Assembly: GCA_963965975.1 (NCBI GenBank)
Contig: OZ014413.1
Span: 9,140,101-9,204,100 of the forward strand
DNA length: 64,000 nt
Direction: 5' to 3'
DNA from: Xestospongia bergquistia
Lineage: Eukaryota; Porifera; Demospongiae; Haplosclerida; Petrosiidae
In this document: piece by piece, positions 47,006-60,000 of the stretch
Numbering within the stretch: position 1 is the stretch's first letter
Layout of the letters: every line of letters starts with the position of its first letter
The notes under the pieces: model-generated
The model's database searches: none
Told to the model about the DNA's origin: nothing
The model's input: the letters and a program-made list of their open reading frames with translations, nothing else
Translations under genes and position numbers: made by a program

Positions 47006-47408
47006 AGTCTGGCATTGTTACCCCTTTGCTTAGAGAGGAAGGGTGTGGGGTCAAGTGCCTATAAGACTCAGGAATGGAAATGTGGATAGAACAAACTTAG
47101 ACCTGAGCACATGTTATGAGAATGCCAAATGCAAAAGGGCTGTTGCGATTACACTGGTTGTGGTGACAATCTTTTGAATAGAAGCATAGACTGTCTTTCG
47201 AATTCACTAACTAGGCACTGCCTTTTGTCACATCTGATTCAAGGTGTTGCTAGCCATCATCAAGAATTGAAATAAAAAGTGAAAAGGAGGAGCTTGAAGT
47301 GCACAAGGTGTTTCTGTGGGTTGCAAGATTTTTGCTGGCTGTACAAGTCCTATATGCACATGTCTCCAGACCCTATCTCTCTTAATGAAGAGTCAGAAAA
47401 GCCAGACT
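47006..47408. mobile_element. MITE-like inverted-repeat element, copy 3
   Basis: Same arms as copy 1 (AGTCTGGC ... GCCAGACT). Compared with the others, a few bases are missing near the inner end of the left arm, where ACTCGTACAGCAGGAATG reads ACTCAGGAATG, so the arm pairing is weaker here. Confidence 0.5.
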
Positions 47409-47764
47409 ATTATTGGTAAATTTGGGTAATATATTATAATGTTTTGTCACATTAACAATGTGAGTTTTGAAAATCAAAAGATTTTTTGCTCACCAATATG
47501 TAATTATTATGTTAAATGTCATTATGAAAACGAAACTTGTTACACTCAAAATATATAATATTGTCTAAAAAAACAAACAAAATATACTTTTAATGTAACT
47601 CCCTTGATATCAACAGAACTGTAAATAATGAAATAAATAGGTACATGATCTAACAGCTAATAATAGAATTCTAACATTTGTTAAAATCACTGCTTTGCAT
47701 CTTGTTGCCTTAAGAAAGAGAATTAAGTAATTTGACATGAACAATAGAAAGAATCACTGACATA

Positions 47765-49776
47765 TCACAATAAAGCACAACTTTGAGAACATTGTTGCCC
47801 AACAACAACTGGCCTTTCCATTTTACAGTATATAGCATTAAAAATTGCTTGTATTAAAAGAACTTTACCTTTAACCAAGAGAACGTAGTAGAAGAGAACC
47901 AACAAAAAAACAAAAAGGTAATACTGATTAAGACAGTGGTTATTATTTCAACTGTTGCATCTTGACGATTAATAAGAAAAAAACACTGCTAAAGTTGAGT
48001 AGACATTTCTATTTACAGTACCAATAGATGTCATGTAGATCTTGATCATCTGACCTGAATAGATGTTAAATGAATTGATCGAATTTCTGTGTGTACCAAT
48101 AGGATAACAAAAAGTTAAATTTGAAAATGAAGCTGATAGATATTTTGTGCAATTTATTCACTTCTCTTTTTCCAATGAAATTAAAGTGATTATTGTAAAA
48201 ATTAAGCAATGTTTTATTTATAGACTTGCTTGATCTGGTATAAAAAAGCGGATAACCAAAATATTGAATTACCAGCAGCTACCTGCAGCAAATAGCTACA
48301 TTTTCTCTAAAAGATTATTCTTATGTTTTGTAATATTTATTAATTGTACGATACATTGTTCTTTTAGTAATAAGCTATTTTTAAGATCAGAACTTGCATA
48401 TATTGCTCCACCAAATTCCTGAGCTTGGTTATTAGTAAAGTTAACTACAGCTTCTCCAATAAAATAAAGATATCCATTACCTAGTAGTCTAATAGCAGCA
48501 CCTCTGGATCCAACATTGTTGTTAAAAGTCACATTGGCATATTTAGAGAAACGAACATTGGAGTTGAGAGCATCTATCACAGATACATAGTTATTAGTGA
48601 AGATTGATGTTCCAGTAATTATCACATTTGCTATGTTACTAAATGAAAAGATTCCAGCAGTTGAAACAGGTTGGAATGTTAATTTTTGAGAGTTGTTTCT
48701 TGCATGTATGTCTTCAAGAACAATGACAATGTTTGCAAACGTTTTAACATTATCATGGACAGAAACAAAAAGACAAGTTCCAGTTTGTTGTACTAAGTTA
48801 TTTTGAAAGCTGCAGTTTTTAAAATGAATATCTATCAACATATACAACACCAGTAGGTGAACAATTATGACCATGACCTGTATGATTAGAAAACTTTGTA
48901 TTTTGAATTAACAATACTTGAGGTTGAGTCAAATCTGTTACTTTAATCCAATATAAAGCAAGACCTGCTCCATGTAAAAATGAATTAATTAGGACCATTA
49001 GCATTATCAGAAAACAGACAGTTATTAACAATAGTATTAAGAGAATTCTTGTAATGAAGAACAAGCAGACCACCTGATGAATTATAACTTCCCACATTAG
49101 ATGTAAATTCTGTATTGTTAATAATAACACTGGCAAAATATGTTTTTTGAGTATAGAGTACAGTCAGACCAGCAGCATTAACAATATTCAAGTATTTATT
49201 AGAGAACTCAGTGATATATGAATATGCTTTGTGCAAATCAATGTTATTTTTAAAATGTGCATTATTGACAGTAACATATGTAGGATACATTAGTTGATGA
49301 TCAAAAAAATGTAGTAGAGCACCACAACCAATTGTCCTCCTTTTGTCTTTGGTATAATGATATAGGTCAGTGCTAAGAGTTGAATTAGACATATTAACTT
49401 TATTCATACTAGAATCATGTAGATTTATACCAATCATAGCAAACCCATATGAGTAGTAAATGTTAACTTGAGTTTAAGTGTAATATCAACTTGACAATGA
49501 ACAAAGACTAAGGCAGCAGCATGAGATGAAGTGTAATACAGAGATGAACTATTAAGGTACTCAGTGATTGTATCATCTTGGATATTAGTAAGATATGTAC
49601 CACAATCCTTAAATATCAACCGCTCAAGAGTTACTGAAGTGTTGAAAAAAACTAGACCTCTTCTGGGTAGCTCTTGGATGTCATCATGAAAGCAGGAAAT
49701 AATAACTGACTGTGTCAGAGAATCACTGCGTATTTCTACCCTAATAGCCTGGCTAGTCACTTGACAGAAGTTACCA
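47765..49776 (-). pseudogene. Degenerate receptor relic: beta-helix fused to last TM segment, copy 3
   Basis: 5'-truncated at about 49776, inside the first beta-helix turns (no signal peptide). Coding pieces are 49760-49434 (PRRGLVFFNTSVTLERLIFK); 49437-48985, a type II-like stretch with KDKRRTIGCGALLHFFDH; 48819-49136 after a short insertion near 48987; and 48874-48296 (FGGAIYASSDLKNS). A small deletion near 48836 and a disordered linker follow, then the last transmembrane segment near 47885-47960 and a TGA at 47765-47767. Its beta-helix is more complete and more type II-like than in copies 1, 2 and 4, which suggests sequence exchange with intact genes. It is not functional. Confidence 0.75.
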
Positions 49777-50476
49777 AGGATGGTTGGAAGGATGGTTTGA
49801 ACAGATTAACTCTGATTTTACATCACGTTTCACAAATTAGTTTTGTGGGAATTTTTATACAACATTTAGTATATAAAACTCTTTATTTACTTTAATTACT
49901 GAAACTAAAACTAAATTTGAATAAATAATTTAGAAAATTTCAAGCATAAGCAGAATTTATGTCCCAATCGAATTGTCCATGCTTCCTTACTGATCCTCAA
50001 TCAAAAATAAATGTTAATAAATTGCAAATGATATCTAGAATTGGATAATGTGTAATGACCTACTAAACAATGATAACATTATATTAACAATTTGATGTTG
50101 TTATCAGTATTACTTGATGATGTTAATATAAGTATGTTATTACTAAACAATTTATCAAAGTGAAAGTAAGACATGTATAAGAAAACCAGCAAATTGGATT
50201 TTATTATAAAAAGTAGACTAATTATTAGTATATGTCACTTGATGACATTAATATAAGTATATCAAATAACTTTAAAAAGTGAGAAGGTAAACTTTATTCA
50301 TAACCAAAAAAATATCAGAATAAATTTTAAAATGTATAGTACACCATTTACTAAGACAAGTAAGTATTAAGAATTACTTTTTTTTACAATATAATTAATT
50401 GATGCTTAACACCAAACTACATTTAATCTACACACCCTTTCTATAAATGATAAAATTACATAAATATTAATTTTCA
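49777..50476. repeat. Spacer 'alpha', truncated copy 3
   Basis: From about 49850 this matches the right-hand 600 bp of spacer alpha with moderate divergence. The left end is cut at the breakpoint that truncates the neighbouring relic. A conserved minus-strand AATAAA lies at 50293-50298. No coding region. Confidence 0.65.
50293..50298 (-). promoter_or_regulatory. Candidate polyadenylation signal of the 50477-54262 gene
   Basis: Minus-strand AATAAA about 180 bp past the stop, in the context shared by the paralogues. Confidence 0.5.
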
Positions 50477-53400
50477 TCAGTTACTAGGACTTAATAAAGG
50501 TTCCCTGTATTCACACGAATCATAATGTGAACCACTAGCTAACGGTAATGGTCTGCGTGAAAATAGTTTCTGCTTATACTTGCGCTGCATTAAATGAAAT
50601 ATTCCAGTAATTGAAGATATCTTGCCTGTTACTAGTAGAATATGATATACCAATACTGCCAAGAAGATCAAAAATACAAAGAGGACTGTGATCGATACAA
50701 ACATTATAGTAACCTTATACTTGAATTCTATGAACAAGAACCAAGTTGTTGTATACTGAAAAATAAGGTTGAGTAATGGCCAACAGTCAAGGAAGTATAT
50801 AACTTTGTTCTTAAATGGTTTAAAGTAAGTCTGTAAGAGCAATAGAAGAACCAAAATGGGAGTTGCTATAACATATATTTTAAGAACATTCCTAGCTCTT
50901 AGTGATACATATATAATATACATTACCACCACAAAAAGAAGTTGAGCTACAAACCAGTACTCCATTCCTTCCTTATATGGAGCATGGATAGCTTCAAGTA
51001 GAGGTCGAACATATTTGTTTACCCTTGTACGTCGTATTGGTCTAGCAAAGATGAGGAGAAGGACATAGGGTAATAAGAGAGGGATAACAACTAGTAATGT
51101 GATGATCATTAAAATGCGATGCGAACCAACACCATATTTTACAGACCCGTCCCAATACCAAACATTGTAACTGGTATTTAAATCATAATAAATTCTTGCT
51201 GAGGTAAACACATCAATAATAGCCAACAGAAGCTTAGAAAAGGAGAGGTGTATAACAGTAACTAAAACCTGAACTGATGAATGAGCTATTCTGTTAGAAA
51301 GCTTCAGAGAAAATTGACTGAGGATAATAAGGACAACAACTATTGTCAGTAAATAAAGTGGAAATAGTAAACAGAGACCAGATTTCCATAACTCTGTCAT
51401 TCCATTGTAAAAACAGAGAGGAAAGCCAAGATTCAGATTCACCATTGAAATAAAAACAAGGCAAAACATTGAATATGGAACTTCACTTACATTCAAAGCT
51501 AATAGATCTGTAATGCCACAATTAGCCATCTGAGCATAGAATATAATACCATTGAGTGTACCAGTTGTTAATGTAAGTCTAAGAGCATATAACAGGTAAA
51601 TGAGGAGGGGACCAGCTATTGCATAGAGGACTAATGTCCACAACCACCAATTATTACATTCTTTACATTCTGTAGAACCAAATACCACACTTAGTTTTTG
51701 GCCTTCTTTAAGCCTACTACAACTACCACACAATGGACCTTCACGATGATGTAAACACAGTGACTGGAGAGTTTCTTTGTTACAAGTCTTCTTTTTTGAA
51801 ATGTACATATTGCTAGTTGAAGAACTGCAAAAAAAGGACCCATCATAATTACAATAACCAAGTGGACATTGTAATGAGACACCAAAATGTGCAGATGTGT
51901 TTATATAACCAGCCCAGGAATTAGCAGATAAATGTGGTCTTACCATTGACAGATAATTAATGTCACAATCAGCCTTATAACCATAAACTGAGTAAAAATC
52001 TTTGTTATAAAAAGTTGATGAGCACCCACATTGTTGTGTTTCATTTTGCCAAACAAAACCTAAAGGACAATGTTGTACTGTAACATTGACAACTAGAGCA
52101 GCTGGAAAACTAGGTAGAGAAAATACAAATTTTCCCTCAGTTGTATTAGAGATTTCATTATATATTGTAAATGAAAATGGAGTGCATTTATCACCTTCAT
52201 ATGTTACTTGCTCTTTATAGTTATAATGTAGTATGTTTTTTGTAGCAATGTTAACTGCTATAGTTGAGTAGACCTTTCTGTTTACAGCATCAATAGATGC
52301 CATTACAATGTTGATCGTCTGACCTGGATAAGCGTTAAATTTGGTGGAATTTCTGAATACACTATTAGGATAACAAACAGTTAATTTTGAAGCTGAAGTT
52401 GATATATCATGTACTTTATATACTTCCTTGTTTTCAATGAAATTAAAGTGGTTTCTGTAAAAATCTAACAATGCCATATTATCAGAAACTTTTGAGTTGA
52501 CTCGACATGAAAAGAGTGGATAGGCATATATTGAACTACCAGCACGGATAGCTGTGTTTCCTACAAATGAAATACTCTTTTGTTTTGCAATATTTATTAA
52601 TTGTATGATACATTGTTCTTTTAGTAATAAGCTATTTTTAATACCAGAACTTGCATATATTGCTCCACCGAATTCCTGAGCTTGATTATTAGTAAAGTTA
52701 ACTACAGCTCCTCCAATAAAATAAAGATATCCATTACCTAGTAATCTAATAGCAGCACCTCTGGATCCAACATTGTTGTTAAAAGTCACATTGGCATATT
52801 TAGACAGATGAACATTGGAGTTGAGAGCATCAATCACAGATCCATAGTTATTAGTGAAGATTGACATTCCAGTAATAGACACATTTGCTATGTTACTAAA
52901 AGAGAAGATTCCTGCAGTTGAAACAGGTTGGAATGTTAATTTTTGAGAGTTGTTTCTTGCATGTATGTCTTCAAGAACAATGACAATGTTTGCAAACTTC
53001 TTAACATTATCATGGACAGAAACAAAAAGACAAGCTCCAGTCTTCTGAGCTAAGTTATTTTGAAAGCTACAGTTTTTAAAATGAATGTCTATATTAACAG
53101 TCTTGTCTACCTCAGCTACACCAACATATACAACACCAGTAGGTGAACAATTATGACCATGACCTGTGTGATTAAAAAACTTTGTATTTTGAATTAACAA
53201 TACTTGAGATTGAGTCATAGATACATCTGTTACTTTAATCCAATATAAAGCAAGACCTGCTCCATGTAAAAATGAATTAGGACCATTAGCATTATCAGAA
53301 AACAGACAGTTATTAACAATTGTGCTTGTATTAAGAGAATTCTTGTAATGAAGAACAAGCAGACCACCTGGTGAACTATAACTTCCCACGTTAGATGTAA

Positions 53401-54262
53401 TTTCTGTATTGTTAATAGTAACACTGGCAAAATATGCTTTTTGAGCATAAAGTACAGTCAGACCAGCAGCATTAACAATATTCAAGTATTTATTAGAGAA
53501 CTCAGTGATATATGAATATGCTTTGTGCAAATCAATGTTATTTTTAAAATGTGCATTAGTGACAGTAACATATGTAGGATACATTAGTTGATGATCAAAA
53601 AAATGTAGAAGAGCACCACAACCAATTGACCTCCTTTTGTCTTTGGTATAATGATATAGGTCAGTACTAAGAGTTGAATTAGACATATTAACTTTACTGA
53701 TACTAGAATCATGTAGATTTATACCAATCATAGCAAACCCATATGAGTAGTAAATGTTAACTTGAGTTATATTGACTTGACAATGAACAAAGACTAAGGC
53801 AGCAGCATGAGATGAAGTATAATGCAGAGATGAACTATTGAGGTACTCAGTGATTGTATCATTTTGAATAGTAGTAAGATATGTACCACAATTCTTGAAT
53901 ATCAATTGTTGTAGAATCACTGTAGTGTTGAAGAAAACTAGACCTCTTGTAGGTTGTTGAATGGCCTCTGGCAAATTATTACATCTTATAATAGCAGACT
54001 TTGTATAAGAATCACTGCATATTTCAATTCTACCAGTATCATAAGAAACTTGACAAAAGTTTCCAGATGAAATGGTGAAGATGACAGAACTGTTTAATAA
54101 GAACACAAGGTGTTGAGAGGACCATGTTGTATTACATAGGTACTGCTCTAAATCTGAAGATGAGTTAACATGATATGTATTATTACTGTCTCTACTGCAA
54201 AAGCAACTGAAGAGTAGTAGACAAAGAAATGACAACATCAAAGTAGTGGTCTGTAGAGTCAT
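50477..54262 (-). CDS. Type II beta-helix, multi-transmembrane receptor-like protein (1,261 aa)
   Basis: Intact gene with signal peptide (LMLSFLCLLLFSCFCSRD), complete beta-helix (CLFSDNANG retained, GAALVFVHC, LLGNGYLYFIGGAV, FGGAIYASSG), linker (PGQTINIVMASIDAVNRKVY), Cys-rich part (CPLGYCNYDG, NKETLQSLCLHHREGPLC, CSRLKEG, FGSTECKECNNWW), transmembrane region and tail HYDSCEYREPLLSPSN. Its Cys-rich stretch around CNYDGSFFCSSSTSN resembles the 18697 gene more than the 34616 gene, while its N-terminal and membrane parts resemble the 34616 group. This points to exchange between copies. The upstream promoter module is at the standard distance. Product function is unknown. It should sit at the cell surface with the beta-helix outside. 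Confidence 0.9.
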   Translation of the reverse strand: MTLQTTTLMLSFLCLLLFSCFCSRDSNNTYHVNSSSDLEQYLCNTTWSSQHLVFLLNSSVIFTISSGNFCQVSYDTGRIEICSDSYTKSAIIRCNNLPEAIQQPTRGLVFFNTTVILQQLIFKNCGTYLTTIQNDTITEYLNSSSLHYTSSHAAALVFVHCQVNITQVNIYYSYGFAMIGINLHDSSISKVNMSNSTLSTDLYHYTKDKRRSIGCGALLHFFDHQLMYPTYVTVTNAHFKNNIDLHKAYSYITEFSNKYLNIVNAAGLTVLYAQKAYFASVTINNTEITSNVGSYSSPGGLLVLHYKNSLNTSTIVNNCLFSDNANGPNSFLHGAGLALYWIKVTDVSMTQSQVLLIQNTKFFNHTGHGHNCSPTGVVYVGVAEVDKTVNIDIHFKNCSFQNNLAQKTGACLFVSVHDNVKKFANIVIVLEDIHARNNSQKLTFQPVSTAGIFSFSNIANVSITGMSIFTNNYGSVIDALNSNVHLSKYANVTFNNNVGSRGAAIRLLGNGYLYFIGGAVVNFTNNQAQEFGGAIYASSGIKNSLLLKEQCIIQLINIAKQKSISFVGNTAIRAGSSIYAYPLFSCRVNSKVSDNMALLDFYRNHFNFIENKEVYKVHDISTSASKLTVCYPNSVFRNSTKFNAYPGQTINIVMASIDAVNRKVYSTIAVNIATKNILHYNYKEQVTYEGDKCTPFSFTIYNEISNTTEGKFVFSLPSFPAALVVNVTVQHCPLGFVWQNETQQCGCSSTFYNKDFYSVYGYKADCDINYLSMVRPHLSANSWAGYINTSAHFGVSLQCPLGYCNYDGSFFCSSSTSNMYISKKKTCNKETLQSLCLHHREGPLCGSCSRLKEGQKLSVVFGSTECKECNNWWLWTLVLYAIAGPLLIYLLYALRLTLTTGTLNGIIFYAQMANCGITDLLALNVSEVPYSMFCLVFISMVNLNLGFPLCFYNGMTELWKSGLCLLFPLYLLTIVVVLIILSQFSLKLSNRIAHSSVQVLVTVIHLSFSKLLLAIIDVFTSARIYYDLNTSYNVWYWDGSVKYGVGSHRILMIITLLVVIPLLLPYVLLLIFARPIRRTRVNKYVRPLLEAIHAPYKEGMEYWFVAQLLFVVVMYIIYVSLRARNVLKIYVIATPILVLLLLLQTYFKPFKNKVIYFLDCWPLLNLIFQYTTTWFLFIEFKYKVTIMFVSITVLFVFLIFLAVLVYHILLVTGKISSITGIFHLMQRKYKQKLFSRRPLPLASGSHYDSCEYREPLLSPSN

Positions 54263-54307
54263 TATTTCAGAAAGGTCACAGGATAACTAGATTAACCAGA
54301 TAATTTT

Positions 54308-54376
54308 GCTTATATACCATCCAGTATCTATATTGATAATAGTAGGTTGCCTTGTCTTAAAAACAACATTGAAAGT
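54308..54376 (-). promoter_or_regulatory. Promoter module: TATA box and upstream element
   Basis: GTATATAAGC at 54308-54317 and ACTTTCAATGT at 54366-54376 lie 46 and 104 bp upstream of the ATG at 54262. Confidence 0.65.
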
Positions 54377-55214
54377 ATATATAAATTATGTCAACTACTT
54401 AGGATAATCATACTTTTAATTTTATTGGATTTCACTTTTCAACAACAACACAGGTGTGTGGTAGCACATTTTTGAAGTGTCTTGACAACTGATTGTTTGG
54501 GCTTAAGACCTACGCTCAAGTATGTCAGAGATGGTTATGTATTTATTCATTCCATCAATGAAAGTATACAACATTGCATTTACTTTGTGAAAGAATGTCT
54601 AATTTGAGTGTTATTCTATTAAAAAAATGCACTCATTATAAACAAATTGTGCTACATGTATTGTATGGTATGTCATTGAAGATACACATACTTAAATCAG
54701 TGGCTTCTGACAACATTTAACTTTCATTAAGTTAATCTTAAATGGTATAAAGTAGGTTTGTAAAGTAAGAATGATATTATGAGTGATGTTGATAACGTGT
54801 ATATCCTTTAAACTATTCTGTTATAAGTAAAAATGATGTACATATTTATTAACAACAACAATGTCACATGACTGGCATACAATAATCACATGACTGCAAT
54901 AAAAGTTAATAAAGGTTATTTAACCAAGAAAATAAAGGTCAACAGAAATTAAAGATATGAAAACATAATATTGTTACATGTATCATGATTTGTCATAGGT
55001 AAACATGTAAAATATCATTGAATAACTATAATATGGTTGGAAATGGAGAAATTTATCACTAGAATGGAGTCAACAAATTTAAACCATATTATTAAATATA
55101 CTCATACAACTTTATTCAGGTCACCAACAAATGCTGTATAAGTAATTTCTTAATCTATGCATTACCTCTATTATGTAGCAAGTGAATAAAGATCTATTTA
55201 TATCTTGCAGTGGT

Positions 55215-55625
55215 AGTCTGGCATTGTTACCCCTTTGCTTAGAGAGGAAGGGTGTGGGGTCAAGTGCCTATAGGACTCATACAGCAGGAATGTAAATGTG
55301 GATAGAACAAACTTAGACCTGAGCACATGTTATGAGAATGCCAAATGCAAAATGGCTGTTGCGATTGCACTGGTTGTGGTGACTATCTTTTGAATAGAAG
55401 CATAGACTGTCTTTCGAATTCACTAACTTAGGCACTGCCTTTTGTCACATCTGCTTCAAAGCGTTGCTAGCCATCATCAAGAATTGAAATAAAAAGTGAA
55501 AAGGAGGAGCTTGAAGTGCACAAGGCGTTTCTGTGGGCTGCAAGATTTTTGCTGGCTGTACAAGTCCTATATGCACATGTCTCCAGACCCTATCTCTCTT
55601 AATGAAGAGTCAGAAAAGCCAGACT
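55215..55625. mobile_element. MITE-like inverted-repeat element, copy 4
   Basis: Arms AGTCTGGC at 55215 and GCCAGACT ending at 55625, with the same interior as the other copies. Confidence 0.55.
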
Positions 55626-56054
55626 ATTATTGGTAAATTTGGGAAATATATTAAAATGTTTTGTCACATTAATAATTATTTCATGTGAGTTTTGAAAATC
55701 AAAAGATTTTTTGCTCACCAATATGTAATTATTATGTTAAATGTCATTATGAAAACGAAACTTGTTACACTCAAAATATATAATATTATCTAAAAAAACA
55801 AACAAAATATACTTTTAATGTAACTCCCTTGATATCAACAGAACTGTAAATAATGAAATAAATAGGTACATGATCTAACAGCTAATAACAGAATTCTAAC
55901 ATTTGTGAAAATCAATGCTTTGCATCTTGTTGCCTTAAGAAAGAGAATTAAGTAATTTGACATGAACAATAGAAAGAATCACTGACATATCACAATAAAG
56001 CACAACTTTGAGAACATTGTTGCCCAACAACAACTGGTCTTTTCATTTTACAGA

Positions 56055-57081
56055 TATTGATAACAGCTGTTGCTTTGAATTAAAAACATTGAAAGTAAAA
56101 AATTAAGGAAGTTACTTTAAAACAAAGGAAACCTGAAAGTCAACAATAGTAAGAGATATCAATAGAAGTCATCAAATGTTTATGAAAACTATACCTTTTA
56201 GGTATGGCATTATGGTAAACACTGTTGATTGAATAACTGTGTTATGTTACTGAGTTGAGAATGTAAATAAGTTTAATCATCTATCATATTAATATTCAAA
56301 TTTATTTACTACTCAAAGCCTAAGTTAATTCATTGGTGTATAATAATTGTAATAGTTAAAAACAACCTAATCCATTGTTTTGTCTCTAATTGGTGAGGAA
56401 TTAAGATGGTTGAATAAATCGACTTGGATTGCATTGTTTTTCATAACTTAGGCTTATGTGAATTTTTATTTATAACTTTAATAAATTTAATTACAGAAAC
56501 TAAAACTAAATATGAATTAATAAGTTAGAAAATTTTAAGCACAATCAGAAATTATGTCCCAATTGAATTGTCTATTCTTTCCTTACTGATCCTCAATCAA
56601 AAATAAATGTTAATAAAAGGAAAATAATATCTATAACGATATCTATAATTGAATATGGTATAATGACCTACTAAACAATGATAATATTATATTAACAATT
56701 TGATGTAGTTATCAGTATGACTTGATGATGTTAATATAGGTATGTTATTACTAAACAACTTATCAAAGTGAAAGTAAGACATGTATAAGAAAACCAGCAA
56801 ATTGGATTTTATTATCGAAGCTAGACTAATTGTTAGTATATGTCACTTGATGACATTAATATAAGTATATCAAATAACTTTAAAATGTGAGAAGGTAAAC
56901 TTTATTCATAACCAAAAAAATTATCAGAATAAATTAAAACATGTATAGTACACCATTGACAAATACAGTAAGTATTAAAAATTATTTTTTACAATTTATA
57001 TTAATTTATGCTAAACACCAAACTACATTTAATCTACACGCCCTTTCTATAAATGATAAATTACATAAATATTAGTTTCCA
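56055..57081. repeat. Spacer 'alpha', copy 4
   Basis: Nearly identical to 33590-34615. It has an orphan upstream element at 56086-56096 and a conserved minus-strand AATAAA at 56901-56906 that serves the 57082 gene. No coding region. Confidence 0.72.
56901..56906 (-). promoter_or_regulatory. Candidate polyadenylation signal of the 57082-60864 gene
   Basis: Minus-strand AATAAA 176 bp past the stop, the exact equivalent of 34435-34440. Confidence 0.5.
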
Positions 57082-60000
57082 TTAGTTACTAAGACTTAAT
57101 AAAGGTTCCCTGTATTCACACGAATCATAATGTGAACCACTTGCTAACGGTAATGGTCTGCGTGAAAATAGTTTCTGCTTATACTTGCGCTGAATCAAAT
57201 GAAACATTGCTGTTATTGATGACATCTTGCCAGTTACCAATAGAATATGATACAGCAATACTGCCAAGAATATCAAGAACACAAAGAGGACTGTGATAGA
57301 TACAAACATTGCAATAGTCTTATACTTGAATTCTATGAACAAGAACCAAGTTGTTGTATACAGAAAAATAAGGTTGAGTAATGGCCAACAGTCAAGGAAG
57401 TATATAACTTTGTTCTTAAATGGTTTGAAGTAAGTTTGTAAGAGCAATAGAAGAACCAAAAAGGGAGTTGTCATAACATATATTTTAAGAGCATTCCTAG
57501 CTCTTAGTGATACATATATAATATACATTACCACCACAAAAAGAACTTGAGCTACAAACCAGAACTCCTTTCCTTCCTTATATGGAGCATGGATAGCTTC
57601 AAATAGAGGTCGGACATACTTGTTTACCCTTGTATGTCGTATTGGTCTAGCAAAGATGAGGAGAAGGACATAGGGTAATAACAGAGGGATAACAACTAGT
57701 AATGTAATGATCATTAAAATGAGATGTGATCCAACACCATATTCTACAGACCCATCCCAATACCAAACTTTGTAACTTGTATTTGAATCATAATAAATTC
57801 TTGCTGAGGTAAACACATTAAAAATAGCCAACAGAAGCTTAGAAAAGGAGAGGTGTATAACAGTAACTAAAACTTGAACTGATGAATGAGCTATTCTGTT
57901 AGAAAGCTTTAGAGAATATTGACTGAGGATAATGAGGACAACAACTATTGTCAGTAAATAAAGTGGAAATAGTAAACTGAGACCAGCTTTCCATAACTCT
58001 GTCATTCCATTGTAAAAACAGAGAGGAAAACCAAGATTCAGATTCACCATTGAAATAAAAACAAGGCAAAACTTTGAGTATGGAACTTCATGTACATCCA
58101 ATGCTAATAGATCTGCAATACCACAATTAGCCATCTGAGCATAGAATATAATACCATTGAGTGTACCAGTTGTTAATGTAAGTCTAAGAGCATATAACAG
58201 GTAAATGAGGAGAGGACCAGCTATTGCATAGAGGACTAATGTCCACAACCACCAATTACTACATTCTTTACATTCTGTAGAACCAAATACCACACTCAGT
58301 TTTTGGCCTTCTTTAAGCATACCACAACTACCACACAATGGACCTTCACGATGATGTAAACATAGTGATTTGCAAGTTTTTGTGCCACAGGTTTTGCTAT
58401 TTGAAATTTTTACATTGTTAGTTGAAGAACTGCAAAAAAAGGACCCATTACCATTACAAAAGCTAAGTGGACATTGTATTGAGACGCCAAAATGTGCGGA
58501 CATATTCATATAACCAGCCCAGGAATTAGCAGATAAATGTGGTCTTACCATTGACAGATAATTAATGTCACATTCAGCTTTATAACCATAAACTGAGTAA
58601 AAATCTTTGTTATAAAAAGTTGATGAGCACCCACATTGATGCGTTTCATTTTGCCAAACAAACCCTAAAGGACAATGTTGTACTGTAACATTGACAACTA
58701 GAGCAGCTGGAAAACTAGGTAGAGAAAATACAAATTTTTCCTCAGTTGTATTAGAGATTTTGTTATATATTATAAATGAAAATGGAGTGCATTTATCACC
58801 TTCATATATTACTTGATCTTTATTCTTATGATGTAGTATGTTTTTTGTAGCAAGGCTAATTGTTATAGTTGAGTAGACCTTTCTGTTTACAGCATCAATA
58901 GATGCCATGAAAATGTTGATCGTCTGACCTGAATAAGCATTAAATTTGGTGGAATTTCTGAACATACTATTAGGATAACAAAAAGTTAATTTTGAAGCTG
59001 AAGTTGATATATCATGTACTTTATATACTTCCTTGCTTTCAATGAAATTAAAGTGGTTTCTGTAAAAATCTAACAATGCTATATTATCAGAAACTTTTGG
59101 CTTGACTCGGCATGAAAAGAGTGGATAAGCATAGATTGAACTACCAGCACGGATAGCTGTGTTTCCTACAAATGAAATACTCTTTTGTTTTGTAATATTT
59201 ATTAATTGTATGATACATTGTTCTTTTAGTAATAAGCTATTTTTAATACCAGAACTTGCATATATTGCTCCGCCAAATTCCTGAGCTTGATTATTAGTAA
59301 AGTTAACTACAGCTTCTCCAATAAAATAAAGATATCCATTACCTAGTAATCTAATAGCAGCACCTCTGGATCCAACATTGTTGCTAAAAGTCACATTGGC
59401 ATATTTAGACAGATGAACATTGGAGTTGAGAGCATCAATCACAGATCCATAGTTATTAGTGAAGATTGACATTCCACTAATAAACACATTTGCTATGTTA
59501 CTAAAAGAGAAGATTCCTGCAGTTGAAACAGGTTGGAATGTTAATTTTTGAGAGTTGTTTCTTGCATGTATGTCTTCAAGAACAATGACAATGTTTGCAA
59601 ACTTTTTAACATTATCATGGACAGAAACAAAAAGACAAGTTCCAGTTTGTTGTACTAAGTTATTTTGAAATCTGCAGTTTTTAAAATGAATGTCTATATT
59701 AACAGTCTTGTCTACCTCAGCTACACCAACATATATAACACCAGTAGGTAAACAATTATGACCATGACCTGTATGATTAAAAAAGTTTGTATTTTGAATT
59801 GACAATACTTGAGGTTGACTCATGGATAAATTTGTTACTTTAATCCAATATAAAGCAAGACCTGCTCCATGTAAAAATGAATTAGGACCATTAGCATTAT
59901 CAGAATTATGTACAATTGTACTTGTATTAAGAGAATTCTTGTAATGAAGAACAAGCAGACCACCTGGCGAACTATAACTTCCCACATTAGATGTAAATTC

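Larger units (their letters stand above)
46056..47764. repeat. Spacer 'beta', copy 3
   Basis: Gene-free copy of spacer beta, slightly more diverged than copies 2 and 5. It holds the promoter module at its left end and the inverted-repeat element at 47006-47408. Confidence 0.72.
54263..56054. repeat. Spacer 'beta', copy 4
   Basis: Gene-free copy of spacer beta with the inverted-repeat element at 55215-55625. It joins spacer alpha directly at about 56054, after CATTTTACAG. The receptor relic that follows beta elsewhere is missing. The same junction is seen at about 33589. Confidence 0.72.
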
